DNA from: Synaphobranchus kaupii
Lineage: Eukaryota; Chordata; Actinopteri; Anguilliformes; Synaphobranchidae
DNA: 64,000 nt
Direction: 5' to 3'
Assembly: GCA_029718625.1 (NCBI GenBank)
Contig: CM056389.1
Span: 14,227,723-14,291,722 of the forward strand
Below are positions 21,194 to 32,299 of the stretch, piece after piece. A program made the position numbers and the translations under genes. Positions within the stretch are counted from its first letter, which is position 1; each line of letters starts with the position of its first letter. The notes beneath the pieces are model-generated. The model had not been told where the DNA came from and ran no database searches. It worked only from the letters and a program-made list of their open reading frames with translations.

Positions 21194-22617
21194 TGTTACG
21201 AACCCAATACGAGACGAACCCAAGTGCAACGACCAGGAGACAGATTCACAGAGAAGGGTTTTTTTAATAAATTAAGTGTTGGGGTAGTCCCAAAACTGTA
21301 CAGGAAAGGCAAACACGTTATCACACAGGGTAAAGTCAGCAAGCCCGGAACGGACTGCTCCAAGCCGGAGCTGGAACGGAAGATCAGGAACGGAATGTTC
21401 CAAGCCGGAACTGGACTGGACTCCAGGCGTAGGCAACGCCTGAACTGGACTGGAACTGGACCGGGAGGTCCACTCAGGAAACGCGGTCAGGAACGGATTG
21501 TTCCAAGCCGGAACTGGACTGGATCGGTAGGTGCACACTCACACCTGGACTGGACTGGAACTGGACCGGGAGGTCCACTCAGGAAACGCGGTCAGGAACG
21601 GATTGTTCCAAGCCGGAACTGGACTGGATCGGTAGGTGCACAACTCACACCTGGACTGGACTGGAACTGGACCGGGAGGTCCACTCTGGACAATGGGCTC
21701 AGGAACAGGTTTGTTCCAAGCCGGAACTGGACTGGATCGGAAGATGCGTGACTCACGCCTGGACTGGACAGGTAGGTGGGCGACTCACTACGGCAGGACT
21801 GGAACTGGACCGGGATGACTACACCGGTACTGGTCAAAACAAACAGAGGGGGATTAGTTTGGAAGTAGGCACGGGAAGGACCGGGAGGTTCTCACTGGAT
21901 GGTAGTGCTGGGTAGTGCGGCGTAGCTTAGGTAGGTCCGGTAGGATCTGGCCGGTCTCCAGTGCTCCCAGAACCGTAACCGAAGACGTTGTGGGCGGCTT
22001 CGGCCGGACAGGAACAGCTGGAGGGTAGCCAGGATCGGAGTGCCACACGGAATCCTACGTGAGCTGAAGGTGGAGGTACCGCAACACACAAAACAAACAA
22101 AGGGAGAACGAACACTGCCACGGTAGACTGGGTAACTGGAGGTTTAGAGGGAAAACAGGTTAGCTGCATGGAACACAGGAATTTCACGGAGGGTAACTAC
22201 CACACTGTAGTTTCAGACGAACGACACGCTGTAAGGGGATTGAATTCCCACAACCAAGCGAGCAGAACCGTAGAAGACCACGAACGACAAAACCAAACAC
22301 AGAGTGAGGATAGTTAACGAACTGGCGCCGATTGGCAGCCAGCCGTGGGTATAAGTAGTGACGTTAATGAAAACCTAAATAAGGAGCAGGTGTGGAAATT
22401 AAACGGGAGTGATTACTAAACACCAGGTGAGGAATGCATGCAAAGAGAGGGAGAGGAGTGAAAGGCGGAAGTAAAAACAGAAAACCAGACGAACAAGTCA
22501 GGGAAGGAAAAGCCTAGTCCGTAGCAGCGGGGAAAACACGGACAAAGGGATCCAACATGACACGGAGGGAAAACAGGAAAACACGGAAAACGAACAGGAA
22601 TGGGGCGGAACATTACA
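21194..22617 (-). repeat. 5' LTR of the sushi-type retrotransposon
   Basis: In element orientation this LTR starts at 22617. A TATA-like CTTATA lies at 22355-22350, about 28 nt before GCCAGTTCGTT, which would put the RNA start near 22326. U3 would then be about 290 nt and R-U5 about 1.1 kb. The R-U5 part contains three diverged copies of a roughly 106-bp unit rich in GGAACTGGACTGGA. Confidence 0.95.
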
Positions 22618-22622
22618 CTATG

Positions 22623-23037
22623 CTTAGCACCCAGTATCTACTCTCAGTAAACCGTGTGACATCTTATCTTTCTGTATGAAGTAGGCAGAATTAATACTTA
22701 AGTGCCTTGCAGGATATTGTTGCACTTGTAAGACATCAATATGTTTCCTGTGCTTGTCATTACTGCTAGTAAACAAAATAATTGAAACCGCTGGGAAAAT
22801 GAAGGACAATAATCCTAAGCAAAGTAGAGGCTACCACACATGTGACTCTAATGAAGGAAACCTCATGCACAGGGTCATGTATACAAACGCTGGACACACC
22901 TGGTTGTCTATAATTATGGCTGGTATGGCTTCAAGAGGAGACCTCCATGACTTTTAAAGAGGAAATGGGTCATTAATCGTCTGTCACTTTTGACAGACAT
23001 TTCAGTGGTCAAGAGAGCTGAACATAAGGCAATGCCA
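22623..23037. other. intergenic stretch, nothing recognised
   Basis: Unique-looking sequence between the retrotransposon and a minisatellite. No gene supported. Confidence 0.4.
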
Positions 23038-23835
23038 GTATGGAACTCTGAGGGATTTCAGGATGGAACTCTGAGGGATTTGTCAGTATGGAACTCTGAG
23101 GGATTTCAGGATGGAACTCTGAGGGATTTGTCAGTATGGAACTGTGAGGGATTTCACGATGGAACTCTGAGGGATTTGTCAGTATGGAACTCTGAGGGAT
23201 TTCATGATGGAACTCTGAGGGATTTGTCAGTATGGAACTGTGAGGGATTTCAGGATGGAATTCTGAGGGATTTGTCATTATAGAACTCTGAGGGATTTCA
23301 GGATGGAACTCTGAGGGATTTGTCAGTATGGAACTGTGAGGGATTTCAGGATGGAACTCTGAGGGATTTGTCAGTATGGAACTGTGAGGGATTTCAGGAT
23401 GGAACTCTGAGGGATTTGTCAGTATGGAACTCTGAGGGATTTCAGGATGGAACTCTGAGGGATTTGTCAGTATGGAACTGTGAGGGATTTCAGGATGGAA
23501 CTCTGAGGGATTTGTCAGTATGGAACTCTGAGGGATTTCAGGATGGAACTCTGAGGGATTTGTCAGTAGGGAACTGTGAGGGATTTCACGATGGAACTCT
23601 GAGGGATTTGTCAGTATGGAACTGTGAGGGATTTCAGGATGGAACTCTGAGGGATTTGTCAGTATGGAACTCTGAGGGATTTCAGGATGGAACTCTGAGG
23701 GATTTGTCAGTATGGAACTCTGAGGGATTTCAGGATGGAACTCTGAGGGATTTGTCAGTATGGAACTCTGAGGGATTTCAGGATGGAATTCTGAAGGATT
23801 TGTCAGTATGGAACTCTGAGGGATTTCTCAGTGTG
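23038..23835. repeat. 48-bp minisatellite, about 16 copies
   Basis: The unit consists of two related halves, ATGGAACTCTGAGGGATTTC followed by AGG, and ATGGAACTCTGAGGGATTTG followed by TCAGT. As 48 is a multiple of three, a 16-residue repeat (VWNSEGFQDGTLRDLS) stays open for most of the plus strand, broken by a TAG at about 23281. Some units have TGTGAGG in place of TCTGAGG. Confidence 0.97.
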
Positions 23836-26023
23836 AGGTAGGGCTGGGCAATATGGCCAAAATATAATGTGATATTTTGCATATTATTGACGATATGAGG
23901 GACACACCCTGTTATTTTTATTTTCACTGTTGCTTCCATTGTTCTGTACACTCCCTCTATATTGTAAGTATGTTGCTCTTAAATGTAATTGTCTGCCACT
24001 TTGTTCTCGTTATTCTTGTTGCTACAGCTGAAATATGCTTTGATGTATCTTGTGATGATGAATTCACTCTTCATAAATGTGTGTTGCCTCGTGCAATAAT
24101 GAAAGGCAATACTGCATTCTCTACATAATTATTATTTGATCATCTGAAACCCCTGAGACAGGTAATTGGTGATATTCGGAGAGCAATTATTTCCCCCCTG
24201 AACACTGAGGTGATGTTAAAGCCACTTTACGATGAGGAGCTTCAAAAACATTAGTCCCGATGATGTTTAAAAATGTCATTGGATGAGACTTCCAATTATA
24301 TTTGGGCATTTTCAGTGATAATTTAAAAAAGAAAACTTTGTAACATTGCAGCTTTATAGTCCTTGCAACTTTATATAATTGCATACTGTTTTATTCTATA
24401 ATGTACTGTGGCTTCCTTTTAAATCAGGACATCAGAGATTTGATCAAACCTAGGCTTGCCTACGTTTGATCGAATAAAGGTGTGACAGGAGAATAGCAAA
24501 GCTTGCTTGTTTGCCTTTGTTTTCATTGATTAAACAAGGGATTAAAGCTTGTTTTAATTACATTCATTATACTAGTATTCATGAATATTAAACCCAATCA
24601 AGACATGCAATTAGTTTTCTATGAATAGCCTTTAATCTGCCTTGTTTACATTTAATTTACTGCTTTACATCAGCTTTGAATATGTAAGCGAATGTTCTTT
24701 TAACATATCCTGTCGCTTAATGACTTGCCCATGTTGATACGCGTCACTAATATTTAGCTTTTTGAGAAAATCTTTGTATTAATCTGCACTTCACATATTA
24801 TTTTCAGCAATTGTATACTTCTGTTTACATAGTCAACTAAGCATTTTCTGACAAACATCCTGGTGCGGTAGTATCCCTACCAGCCCAGTGAAAATGACAA
24901 GCAATTAGAAAAGTTTTTTTTTTTTCTCCCACTAAGGCAAAAACAAAGACATAAATTATAAAAAAAAACATATGACTGAATTGGTTGTTGCTGCTTAAGT
25001 TAATTCAATAATTATACAATTATATTATGCATTATTTCAGCAAGGATCACTCCATTACTTAACTGTCCCATTCTGGTAACAAGGAAAAAGATCTTTGCTT
25101 CTCTAATACATTAATTAGAATGGTAGAGGAATGTTCTGGAACCCCAAACGGGCCCTACTGACTCACTAAACTCAGTTAGAGGGGAACCAAGCATGCATTT
25201 GAGTCCTAACATGGGCCTTCCCACCTCTACCCTGCTTCAGTTATCTAGGATGACATTTAGTAAAACATTAAAGAAACTAATGAAGTTAGGAGGACAATAT
25301 TACAAACACATAAAGTATGCCCTTGTGATTGGTAAACAGAGGTTGAACGGAACATTTAACACAGATATACATAGCAACATGGTTGCTGATGAGAAAGGAA
25401 CAGGTTTTTATATGTAGTTTTATTTCTCTGTTTTTGAGTGAGCTTTAGCAAGCCTCATCCATGTGGGAAAGCAGTATGGGAACACGCCATGCTGAGGGAC
25501 TGCAGGTTTGGACATCATTATTTATGCCACAAGGGAGACCTTGCTGACATCAGGAAAACTGAATGGCTATTTTCAGAGGTCACATTAAAAATGAGTTTTT
25601 AACTGCTATTGAATCCGGTCACTTTTTTTTTGTAGAGGACATCACTGATTTTCTTTGACTTCAGTATGTTGAATTATTGACTAAGTGGAGAGCACTTTAA
25701 GTTGTGATTGCTGATTACAGTGCCACTTATGGATCTTCAGTCTAGTCAAGAGTTCCTGGACAAATCTAAATATCTATCCAGTGCCATAAAGCTGCAGATG
25801 CCAGAAGCTAATTGTCCTTACTCTCATGTGACAGTGAACTGAAGATAAGAAAGGAATCATTAAAAATATCTCAATATACCAGAGCGTTTCAAAATGGCAC
25901 CGTGTTCAGAGGAAAGGCTGCTGGCTTCACTTCTTTTGTGTGAATTGCCCCAGCAAATATGCAGTGTTTAAATGGCCAATATGCTAAACTTAAACACGAC
26001 ACTGCACATTTATCTGGATCGGC

Positions 26024-26070
<47 letters not shown>

Positions 26071-26275
26071 AATTTGTTTACTGTAAATGTTTCCTTATCA
26101 AGGTAATGCAACACACAACAAAATTCACTCACATAATAAACTACCAAAATAATGTATTTTTATTAGTAGTAATAATAATAATAATAATAGTACTTTCATC
26201 ATACACTTTCATCATACAGTGACATCATACAATCTCAAAGGGCCCTTTGAGATCATACAATATGAAAGGGCCGGA
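23836..26275. other. intergenic stretch without recognised genes
   Basis: AT-rich. A 16-bp stem with a 4-nt loop lies at 24439-24474 and a CA microsatellite at 26032-26068. Nothing else is supported. Confidence 0.4.
26032..26068. repeat. CA microsatellite
   Basis: Uninterrupted ACAC repeat of about 36 nt. Confidence 0.95.
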
Positions 26276-26800
26276 TTCAGAGATGGCCAACTTAATTAAT
26301 GTGTTTAAGTGCCTCTCCTGTGCGGATTTAACGTGAGCTGACTTTACGCCGTATTCTAACTTGTGTTGCGCAGGTGCTTATCTCAAAATGTGGGTGGTAC
26401 AGAGCATGATATTCTAATCACCTGTTTCTTGTACCTGCCCCCTTTTGGAAAATCCTGCCTTTGCGCATCGTAGTTGCTTTTGCGTGTCGGGGTATAGGCA
26501 TCGTGTCGGGGTATAGGCATGCAGTGAACATATTAATACATCGCATTGATAAAATGATCATAGCTTCTATTGATGACTGGGATATACTCGTCACACTGGA
26601 CAGTAATCGCTGGACAGTGGTTTCACGCAATATTATGAGGTAAACAAATAAATTGTTGAATTTACTGGAAAAAACAAAAATTTCAAACTTGAATCTTTTT
26701 TTTAACAATTTACCTAATAAAGTGATGTAGCCTACGGTGGTTGAACACAGTAGCATATATGCAACGTCTTCAACAGTTTTTTTTACAATCAGTTTGGCAC
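26276..26800. repeat. dispersed repeat family B, second copy with empty SINE site
   Basis: Collinear with 11142-11910 but without the SINE: the sequence runs straight through GTATTCTAACTTGTGTTGCG. A 20-bp stretch around GTGTCGGGGTATAGGCAT is locally duplicated near 26484-26520. Confidence 0.8.
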
Positions 26801-28133
26801 TCATCTCACAAGTTTGTGCTCAATTTTCACAAAAAATGGTCAGCACTTGTAGCACAGCCTGTCCTCTGTTCAAAACCTTGCATTATGCATTCATATCTCT
26901 GAAGTAATCTTGCACTTCAGAATCATTAGTTCAAATAACTAATGTATCATGAAATACTATAGGAACATTTGTTTAGATTACCCACACACAAGATACCAAT
27001 AGCTTTACTGTTTAGTTGTTTTTACAATCCTTTAATATTGCAGTAAAAAATACTTGATACATGTTTCAATATGGTTCTTTTTGTGGTTTTAAATAAAGTG
27101 AATAGTAGAGACAGTAGAACAGAGTGGAATCATTGAACAAAATCTGAATTTATTTTTAAAAATACAATTACAACATAGGCTTGTTTGAATCATCGCATCA
27201 AATAATACAGTAATTATAGCTACAAAGTGAAAAATAATTTGTCAACGGCAGTGAAAAACAAAAAATACTGTAATAACAGTTCCGACCTCTGGCTAGGTTG
27301 AAGCCACGTTCCCCGTAGTGCAATGTGAAGACTTACCGGTTCTCATGGCGGAAAGTTCTGATGATTGAGATTGCCACTGTTGATCTCCTGAATCATTGTA
27401 GCTGTTGTCCTTGTCATGCCACAATTTATCACAAGGTCCACAACTATTGTTCAGATTTCATTGGACACTCTTTGCTGTTGCCGTCACTGTCTTGGTCCGT
27501 GGCCTTGTCCTCTACCACATACCCCCCCCCCCCCCCCCCCCCCCACCACCTCTCTGGGGCCCATGGTCACCTCTCTGATGAGACCGAAGCACTCCTCTAA
27601 GACGACGTCTACGGCCACCTCTCTGAAGGGGTACTTGTCCTCTGCCATTCCCTTGACCACCTCCTCCTCCTCCTCCTCCTCCTCTCACTGCTTGATCTCT
27701 ATTCCGACGTGGATCATCTGCCTGCTCCATGTTTTTGTTATGTTGTTGCAGGTGGATGCAGACCCTTTTATACTCTTACCACAATGTGAAACCAATCATT
27801 ACTGTAATGAGTTGTCATTTTTGGAAAAGTCACAAAAAAGGCCTACATACATAGTCAAATCTGAAAACATAGGAACCATAGTAACAGGTGTCTGATAAAG
27901 GACGATGATGAAATATTTCAAGGATAATAAGTAAAATTGTTTCATGTTCCAAAGTAATTGGTGTCAATAGATTTCTTTATCATAAAAAATGTATGATCTT
28001 ACTGTAACATGGAATGTTGCTCCAGTAATCAGTTTCCATAAACATATTGTAGGATATCTAATATTTCCCCCCCTTCTCTCTATCTCTGTCTCTCTCTCTC
28101 ATTCTCAACCCCCCCATCAAAGATAAGCCAGTC
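26801..28133. other. intergenic stretch with a possible transposase fragment
   Basis: On the minus strand at about 27320-27740 the frames MEQADDPRRNRDQ and GRRRRLRGVLRSHQRG, plus a nearby INCGMTRTTATMIQE-like stretch, faintly recall IS630/Tc1-related transposase N termini of fish. Frameshifts, a 23-base C run (27522-27544) and a CTC repeat (27658-27684) disrupt it. Otherwise nothing is seen. Confidence 0.3.
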
Positions 28134-28794
28134 TGTCATAAATGACCCCTCTCCCCCCCCCTCCCCCACACCTTAACCCAATCAGGACAGGGATGGTCTT
28201 CCTGTGGAGGTATTTTTATGAGTGTACCGCAGAAAAAGAAGTTAGTCAATTGTGGAGTTTGTGTGAAGAAGTCATTCTTTTTGGTTCCTCGTGCGTTTCC
28301 TTTTGTTCCTGTTCCGCTGGAGGGTAAATAATTTGACAATTTTTGGCTTATCTCTCTCTTTTCTGGTATATTTCCTAATTAATGTCTGGTTTAATGTCTT
28401 CACTTTCGTGAATTATAAGTAGTCAGCCTACAATCCTTCGTGAATGTATGATTCCCAGTCATTATTCTAATTGAATGTTTTCATTTAATAAAATTACTTA
28501 ATCTCAAGACCTGATTTAGACTTTGTTTTGGCTTGTTAGTTGATCCACCAGGTTACTGTTCGACTTACCTATTAACGAATTTGGCGATTTAATTGATGAT
28601 TGTAATTTTTAATAATAATTATTAAATTAAATCACGTAAAACTTATTTTGAATGTAGGTTAAGTGAGGGGTTCTAGCACGCAATATCGCTTGTGTTCAGT
28701 ATTCAGAGTGCCGAACGTTTTAACAAGGGTATTGACTGTTGGAACCACTGGATTCAGAAAATACACCTTTTACCTAGTCCTCACTTACCCGACA
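28134..28794 (+). repeat. probable 5' LTR of the tRNA-Gln-primed element
   Basis: 661 bp with short inverted ends TGTC/GACA. A TATA-like TATTTTTATG is near 28210 and a poly(A) signal AATAAA is at 28487-28492, in the order expected for U3-R-U5. The boundary on the left is uncertain. Confidence 0.6.
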
Positions 28795-28798
28795 TAAT

Positions 28799-28816
28799 TG
28801 GAGGTCCCACCGAGAT
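28799..28816 (+). promoter_or_regulatory. primer-binding site complementary to tRNA-Gln
   Basis: TGGAGGTCCCACCGAGAT is the reverse complement of the 3' end of vertebrate tRNA-Gln plus CCA, as I recall that tRNA. The same type of site is used by the mouse GLN endogenous retroviruses. Confidence 0.85.
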
Positions 28817-28955
28817 AGGTTGTCCTATAGCATACTAAATTTTGCTATTGAGTAAACTGCGGTAAACTCTGAGACAAGTTCAAATCTTTTTCTAATCGAC
28901 TGGTCTTAGATTTATTGATTTTATTTTTAAAAAATAATAATTTTTTTATATTATT

Positions 28956-30758
28956 ATGGCATACCAGAAAAAGAGAGAGATGCCTCATTTACCCTCCACT
29001 GCTGGCCTACCAGCATTCCCTGGCCAGTCAAGGCTGGATCAGCAGTGGTATCTCATGTTATCAGAACGGCAATATTTGATAGCCCAGTGCCCAAAATTTG
29101 CAGAACAGCTCAAGGCAATGGACCAGCTGAAGGAGGAGGCCCTTTACAACCTGCGGACTGAGTATTTGGACTATCTGATTTCTCCAGATAGTGATGAAAC
29201 CAAGCGCAAGATTGTCCAAGGGATAAGGTCGTACCTAGAGAAAAGACAACATTTTCTCTACCTCTGGCGGTCAAAGCAGGCATGGGAGGAGGTAAACCAA
29301 ATGTGGAAACTGGCTTGGGAAAAGCACCACTCTAAGTCAGGAGTTACTGCCAAACCAGTTTCTTCTGTGGCAGTCCAGCCCGCGCTGGAAGGAGCAGTGC
29401 ATGGCGCCATTCCAGTCATAACCCAGGCACCACCCCCCACCGAGGACAATACAGCACTCTCCATTGACTCATCCCCACCCCCTTCAGGCTTGGACAATTC
29501 TGTGGATTTTGTCACCTCCACAGACAATGTAGCCGCCCCCCTGGTGAGCCCCCCTTCCCTGGAGGAATTTGGGGGAAACAGCTCGGTGTCTTGTATCACA
29601 CCAGCCACCACAGAGGATGTGACCCCACAGGACGTGGAATCCGCTGCTGCAGTCCTCTCAGCTGAGCCAGGTGAGGAGACCGTCAAACCCCTGGAGGCAG
29701 AACCTGCAACTGCAGACACAGCAGCCCAGCCTGGTGAGGAGACCGTCGAACCCCTGGAGGCAGACCTGCAACTGCAGACACAGCAGCCCAGCCTGGTGAG
29801 GAGACCGTCGAACCCCTGGAGGCAGAACCTGCTACCGCAGACACAGCAGCCCAGCCTGGTGAGGAGACCGTCGAACCCCTGGAGGCAGAACCTGCTACTG
29901 CAGACACAGCAGCCCAGCCTGGTGAGGAGACCGTCGAACCCCTGGGGGCAGAACCTGCTACTGGCAGACGCAGCAGCCCAGCCTGGTGAGGAGACCATTG
30001 AACCGCAGGACGCGGAACCGGCTTCTACAGGCCCATCAGCCCTGCCAGGTGGAGAGGTCTACGCACCCCAGCAGGTGGAGTCAGCCCCCCACAGACCAGT
30101 CCCCCCAGGCCGAGGACCCCACCCCACCCCTTGTGGACTTTTCTTCCCCTCCTGCTGCTTCCCCTCCTGCTGAATCCGGGGAACCTCTGTCTGCTGCACA
30201 GACAGAAGGGGTGTGCTCTGTGGACTCCCCCACTTCCACAGTTCCTGTGATGGAGGAGATAGGGGGACTTCTGCGAAAGTCTCGCTCCCCTATCAGAGCT
30301 GTAAAGAGACCCCGGGAGAAACGGAGCAGGAAGCCAACCCCCGGCCGTTTTACGACTCCTCTGGCCCTCAAAGTCTCCGCCAGAGTGTTGCCGTGCATTC
30401 CAAAGCAAGATGGAAGCAGCCAAGTTGGAACAACAGCTTCCCACAACCTTATCTCTCTACCCCCGAGCCACGCCTGCAAACTTCGCACACACACGTCATC
30501 CAGGGAAAGTGCAAGACCCCCCTTTCCGACGTCAGAAGTGTTCAGAGAGCAGTGATGGACTGGATGCCTACGAGCGACGATCAGCCCCAGCTGCCCAGAG
30601 AGGGAACCAAAGCCAAACCTGGCATAGACCCCTGGACAGAGATGAGACGGGCGTGGTTAAGGGGCATCCACGTGCGAAGAAGCAAGATGACAGGATGCCT
30701 CCTGTCATCCCGGTTTGCTGAACGCTGTGGCCCTCCGCAGCCAAAGGACTGCCAGTAA
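28956..30758 (+). pseudogene. frameshifted ORF in the gag position of the LTR element, family not recognised
   Basis: Starts at an ATG 140 nt after the primer-binding site (MAYQKKREM). The first ~130 residues look helical and charged (QYLIAQCPKFAEQLKAMDQL), consistent with a matrix-like or coiled region, but I recognise no family. A Pro/Ser/Thr/Glu-rich middle follows, including five or six in-frame copies of a 21-residue unit (63 nt, PGEETVEPLEAEP with TADTAAQ) at about 29665-30000. One repeat copy has lost a base near 29765 and a later one has gained a base near 29962. Another frame change lies in the C run near 30086. The downstream frame includes a basic patch (KRPREKRSRKP). A stop-bounded tail (PTSDDQPQLP to PPQPKDCQ) ends at 30758. 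No zinc knuckle or late-domain motif was seen. It is likely nonfunctional as it stands. Confidence 0.6.
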
Positions 30759-31382
30759 CCACACTGGGGTTCTAGGAGGTAAAACTGGCACTCTGCCTGC
30801 CCCTGCCCCCCCCCCCCCCCCTCACCACCCCCCCACATCCCTACCACCACCTTTTAACATAAGACAATGCCCATGTTTTTAAGTCCCTTTTTTAAAGTGT
30901 AGGTGCCCCCTCCAATGCTGTTCCTGGGCACTTGTGGACAAGTCTGCCCTATTCAGGTGATTATTTGGACTGGCAATCTTGTGGATAGTAAATCCTGTCC
31001 GTAAGGTTCCCCTGAATGGACTAAGTGCTTATAACATGCAGTGTTCCCCTCTTCACATGTTGCTGTGAGTGATAAGGCCTAAACCCTCAAGTCCCACAGT
31101 CTTCTCCTGCCACTCCCCGAAGGACCCCCCAGAGGCACAAGTGCAACCGGACCCATACCCTGCCACGGGAAGCTAGCCTAAGCGACTGCCGTCAACAGTC
31201 CACCCAACTGGACCCGAGCTCAAGGAGCCAAAACGGATTCCGACAGGGAAAGAGGTGCTTCCCCGCCCGTCAGTAGAGAGGTCTTGACCGCACTTTTCCG
31301 CCTGTGGATCGTCCAGCTGCCTGTCACAGGAGACAGAGCCCCCCACACGCTGTGCAGAATTGGTAGAGACACTGTCAAATTA

Positions 31383-31882
31383 NNNNNNNNNNNNNNNNNN
31401 NNNNNNNNNNNNNNNNNNNNNNNNNNNNNNNNNNNNNNNNNNNNNNNNNNNNNNNNNNNNNNNNNNNNNNNNNNNNNNNNNNNNNNNNNNNNNNNNNNNN
31501 NNNNNNNNNNNNNNNNNNNNNNNNNNNNNNNNNNNNNNNNNNNNNNNNNNNNNNNNNNNNNNNNNNNNNNNNNNNNNNNNNNNNNNNNNNNNNNNNNNNN
31601 NNNNNNNNNNNNNNNNNNNNNNNNNNNNNNNNNNNNNNNNNNNNNNNNNNNNNNNNNNNNNNNNNNNNNNNNNNNNNNNNNNNNNNNNNNNNNNNNNNNN
31701 NNNNNNNNNNNNNNNNNNNNNNNNNNNNNNNNNNNNNNNNNNNNNNNNNNNNNNNNNNNNNNNNNNNNNNNNNNNNNNNNNNNNNNNNNNNNNNNNNNNN
31801 NNNNNNNNNNNNNNNNNNNNNNNNNNNNNNNNNNNNNNNNNNNNNNNNNNNNNNNNNNNNNNNNNNNNNNNNNNNNNNNNNN
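31383..31882. other. assembly gap (500 N)
   Basis: Exactly 500 unknown bases. This probably hides the remainder of the LTR element to its left, because sequence on the right side is unrelated to it. Confidence 0.99.
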
Positions 31883-32299
31883 ACAAAAAAATATATATTT
31901 TCAGAGCATTACTGAAGCAATATTGAAAGTATTGTGTTTCCCATATTAGCAAATGAGGGGGGGCGGGGTTTAGAAATGACTGACACTCTGAGAGGCGTAT
32001 CGTGTTCCAAACTACGAGCCTTCACTCCTGAGCTCGTTTTGTGTATTCTAATGGGAGCCGACGACATGTTTACCGCTGCCATTCCTCTCCCCCTCGGCTC
32101 TCCTGTCAATGAGGCCACTCCTCGGGCACAAAGCAGTATAACACGGATGGCATTTACGCAAATGGGCCTGTCAGACGAGCGCATCTGAGCCCCTTCACCG
32201 CACTGAAGTGATGCGAGTCCAAGTGCCGCAGGTGTACGGGAACGCACAGATTTGTGCCTCTAATTAAGGGCGGATTTAGTGCGGTATCTACAGGCGGAC
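31883..32299. other. intergenic stretch, nothing recognised
   Basis: Moderately GC-rich unique-looking sequence between the gap and the presumed nectin1 3' UTR. It has no gene, repeat or regulatory site that I can support. Confidence 0.4.

Larger units (their letters stand above)
15433..22617 (-). mobile_element. full-length Ty3/gypsy LTR retrotransposon, Tf1/sushi-type chromovirus
   Basis: A complete 7185-bp element on the minus strand. Two 1424-bp LTRs (15433-16856 and 21194-22617) begin TG and end CA. They flank gag and pol with the order protease, reverse transcriptase, RNase H, integrase, chromodomain. The 5-bp target duplication CTATG is perfect (15428-15432 and 22618-22622). Comparing the LTRs by eye shows three substitutions (15618/21379, 16208/21969, 16750/22511), so insertion was recent. 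The zinc-knuckle gag, integrase with GPF motif and C-terminal chromodomain, and a self-priming signal place it with sushi-type elements. One in-frame stop and one RNase H active-site change make this copy probably defective. Confidence 0.96.
28134..31382 (+). mobile_element. endogenous-retrovirus-like LTR element with tRNA-Gln primer site, 3' part lost in assembly gap
   Basis: A probable 5' LTR (28134-28794) begins TGTC and ends GACA. It is followed after 4 nt by an 18-nt primer-binding site for tRNA-Gln and a leader to an ORF at 28956. The ORF region runs to about 30758. Downstream to 31382 there is no recognisable protease, polymerase or envelope, and no 3' LTR is visible, because a 500-N gap interrupts the element. 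The left LTR edge is a judgement from the TGTC/GACA ends, not from a second LTR. It may be a truncated endogenous retrovirus or a non-autonomous LTR element. Confidence 0.7.

Noticed and set aside
23009..23841. Open frames of 173 and 97 codons with a 16-residue repeat
   Set aside because: Explained by the 48-bp minisatellite. No start context, splice signals or homology, and an internal stop.
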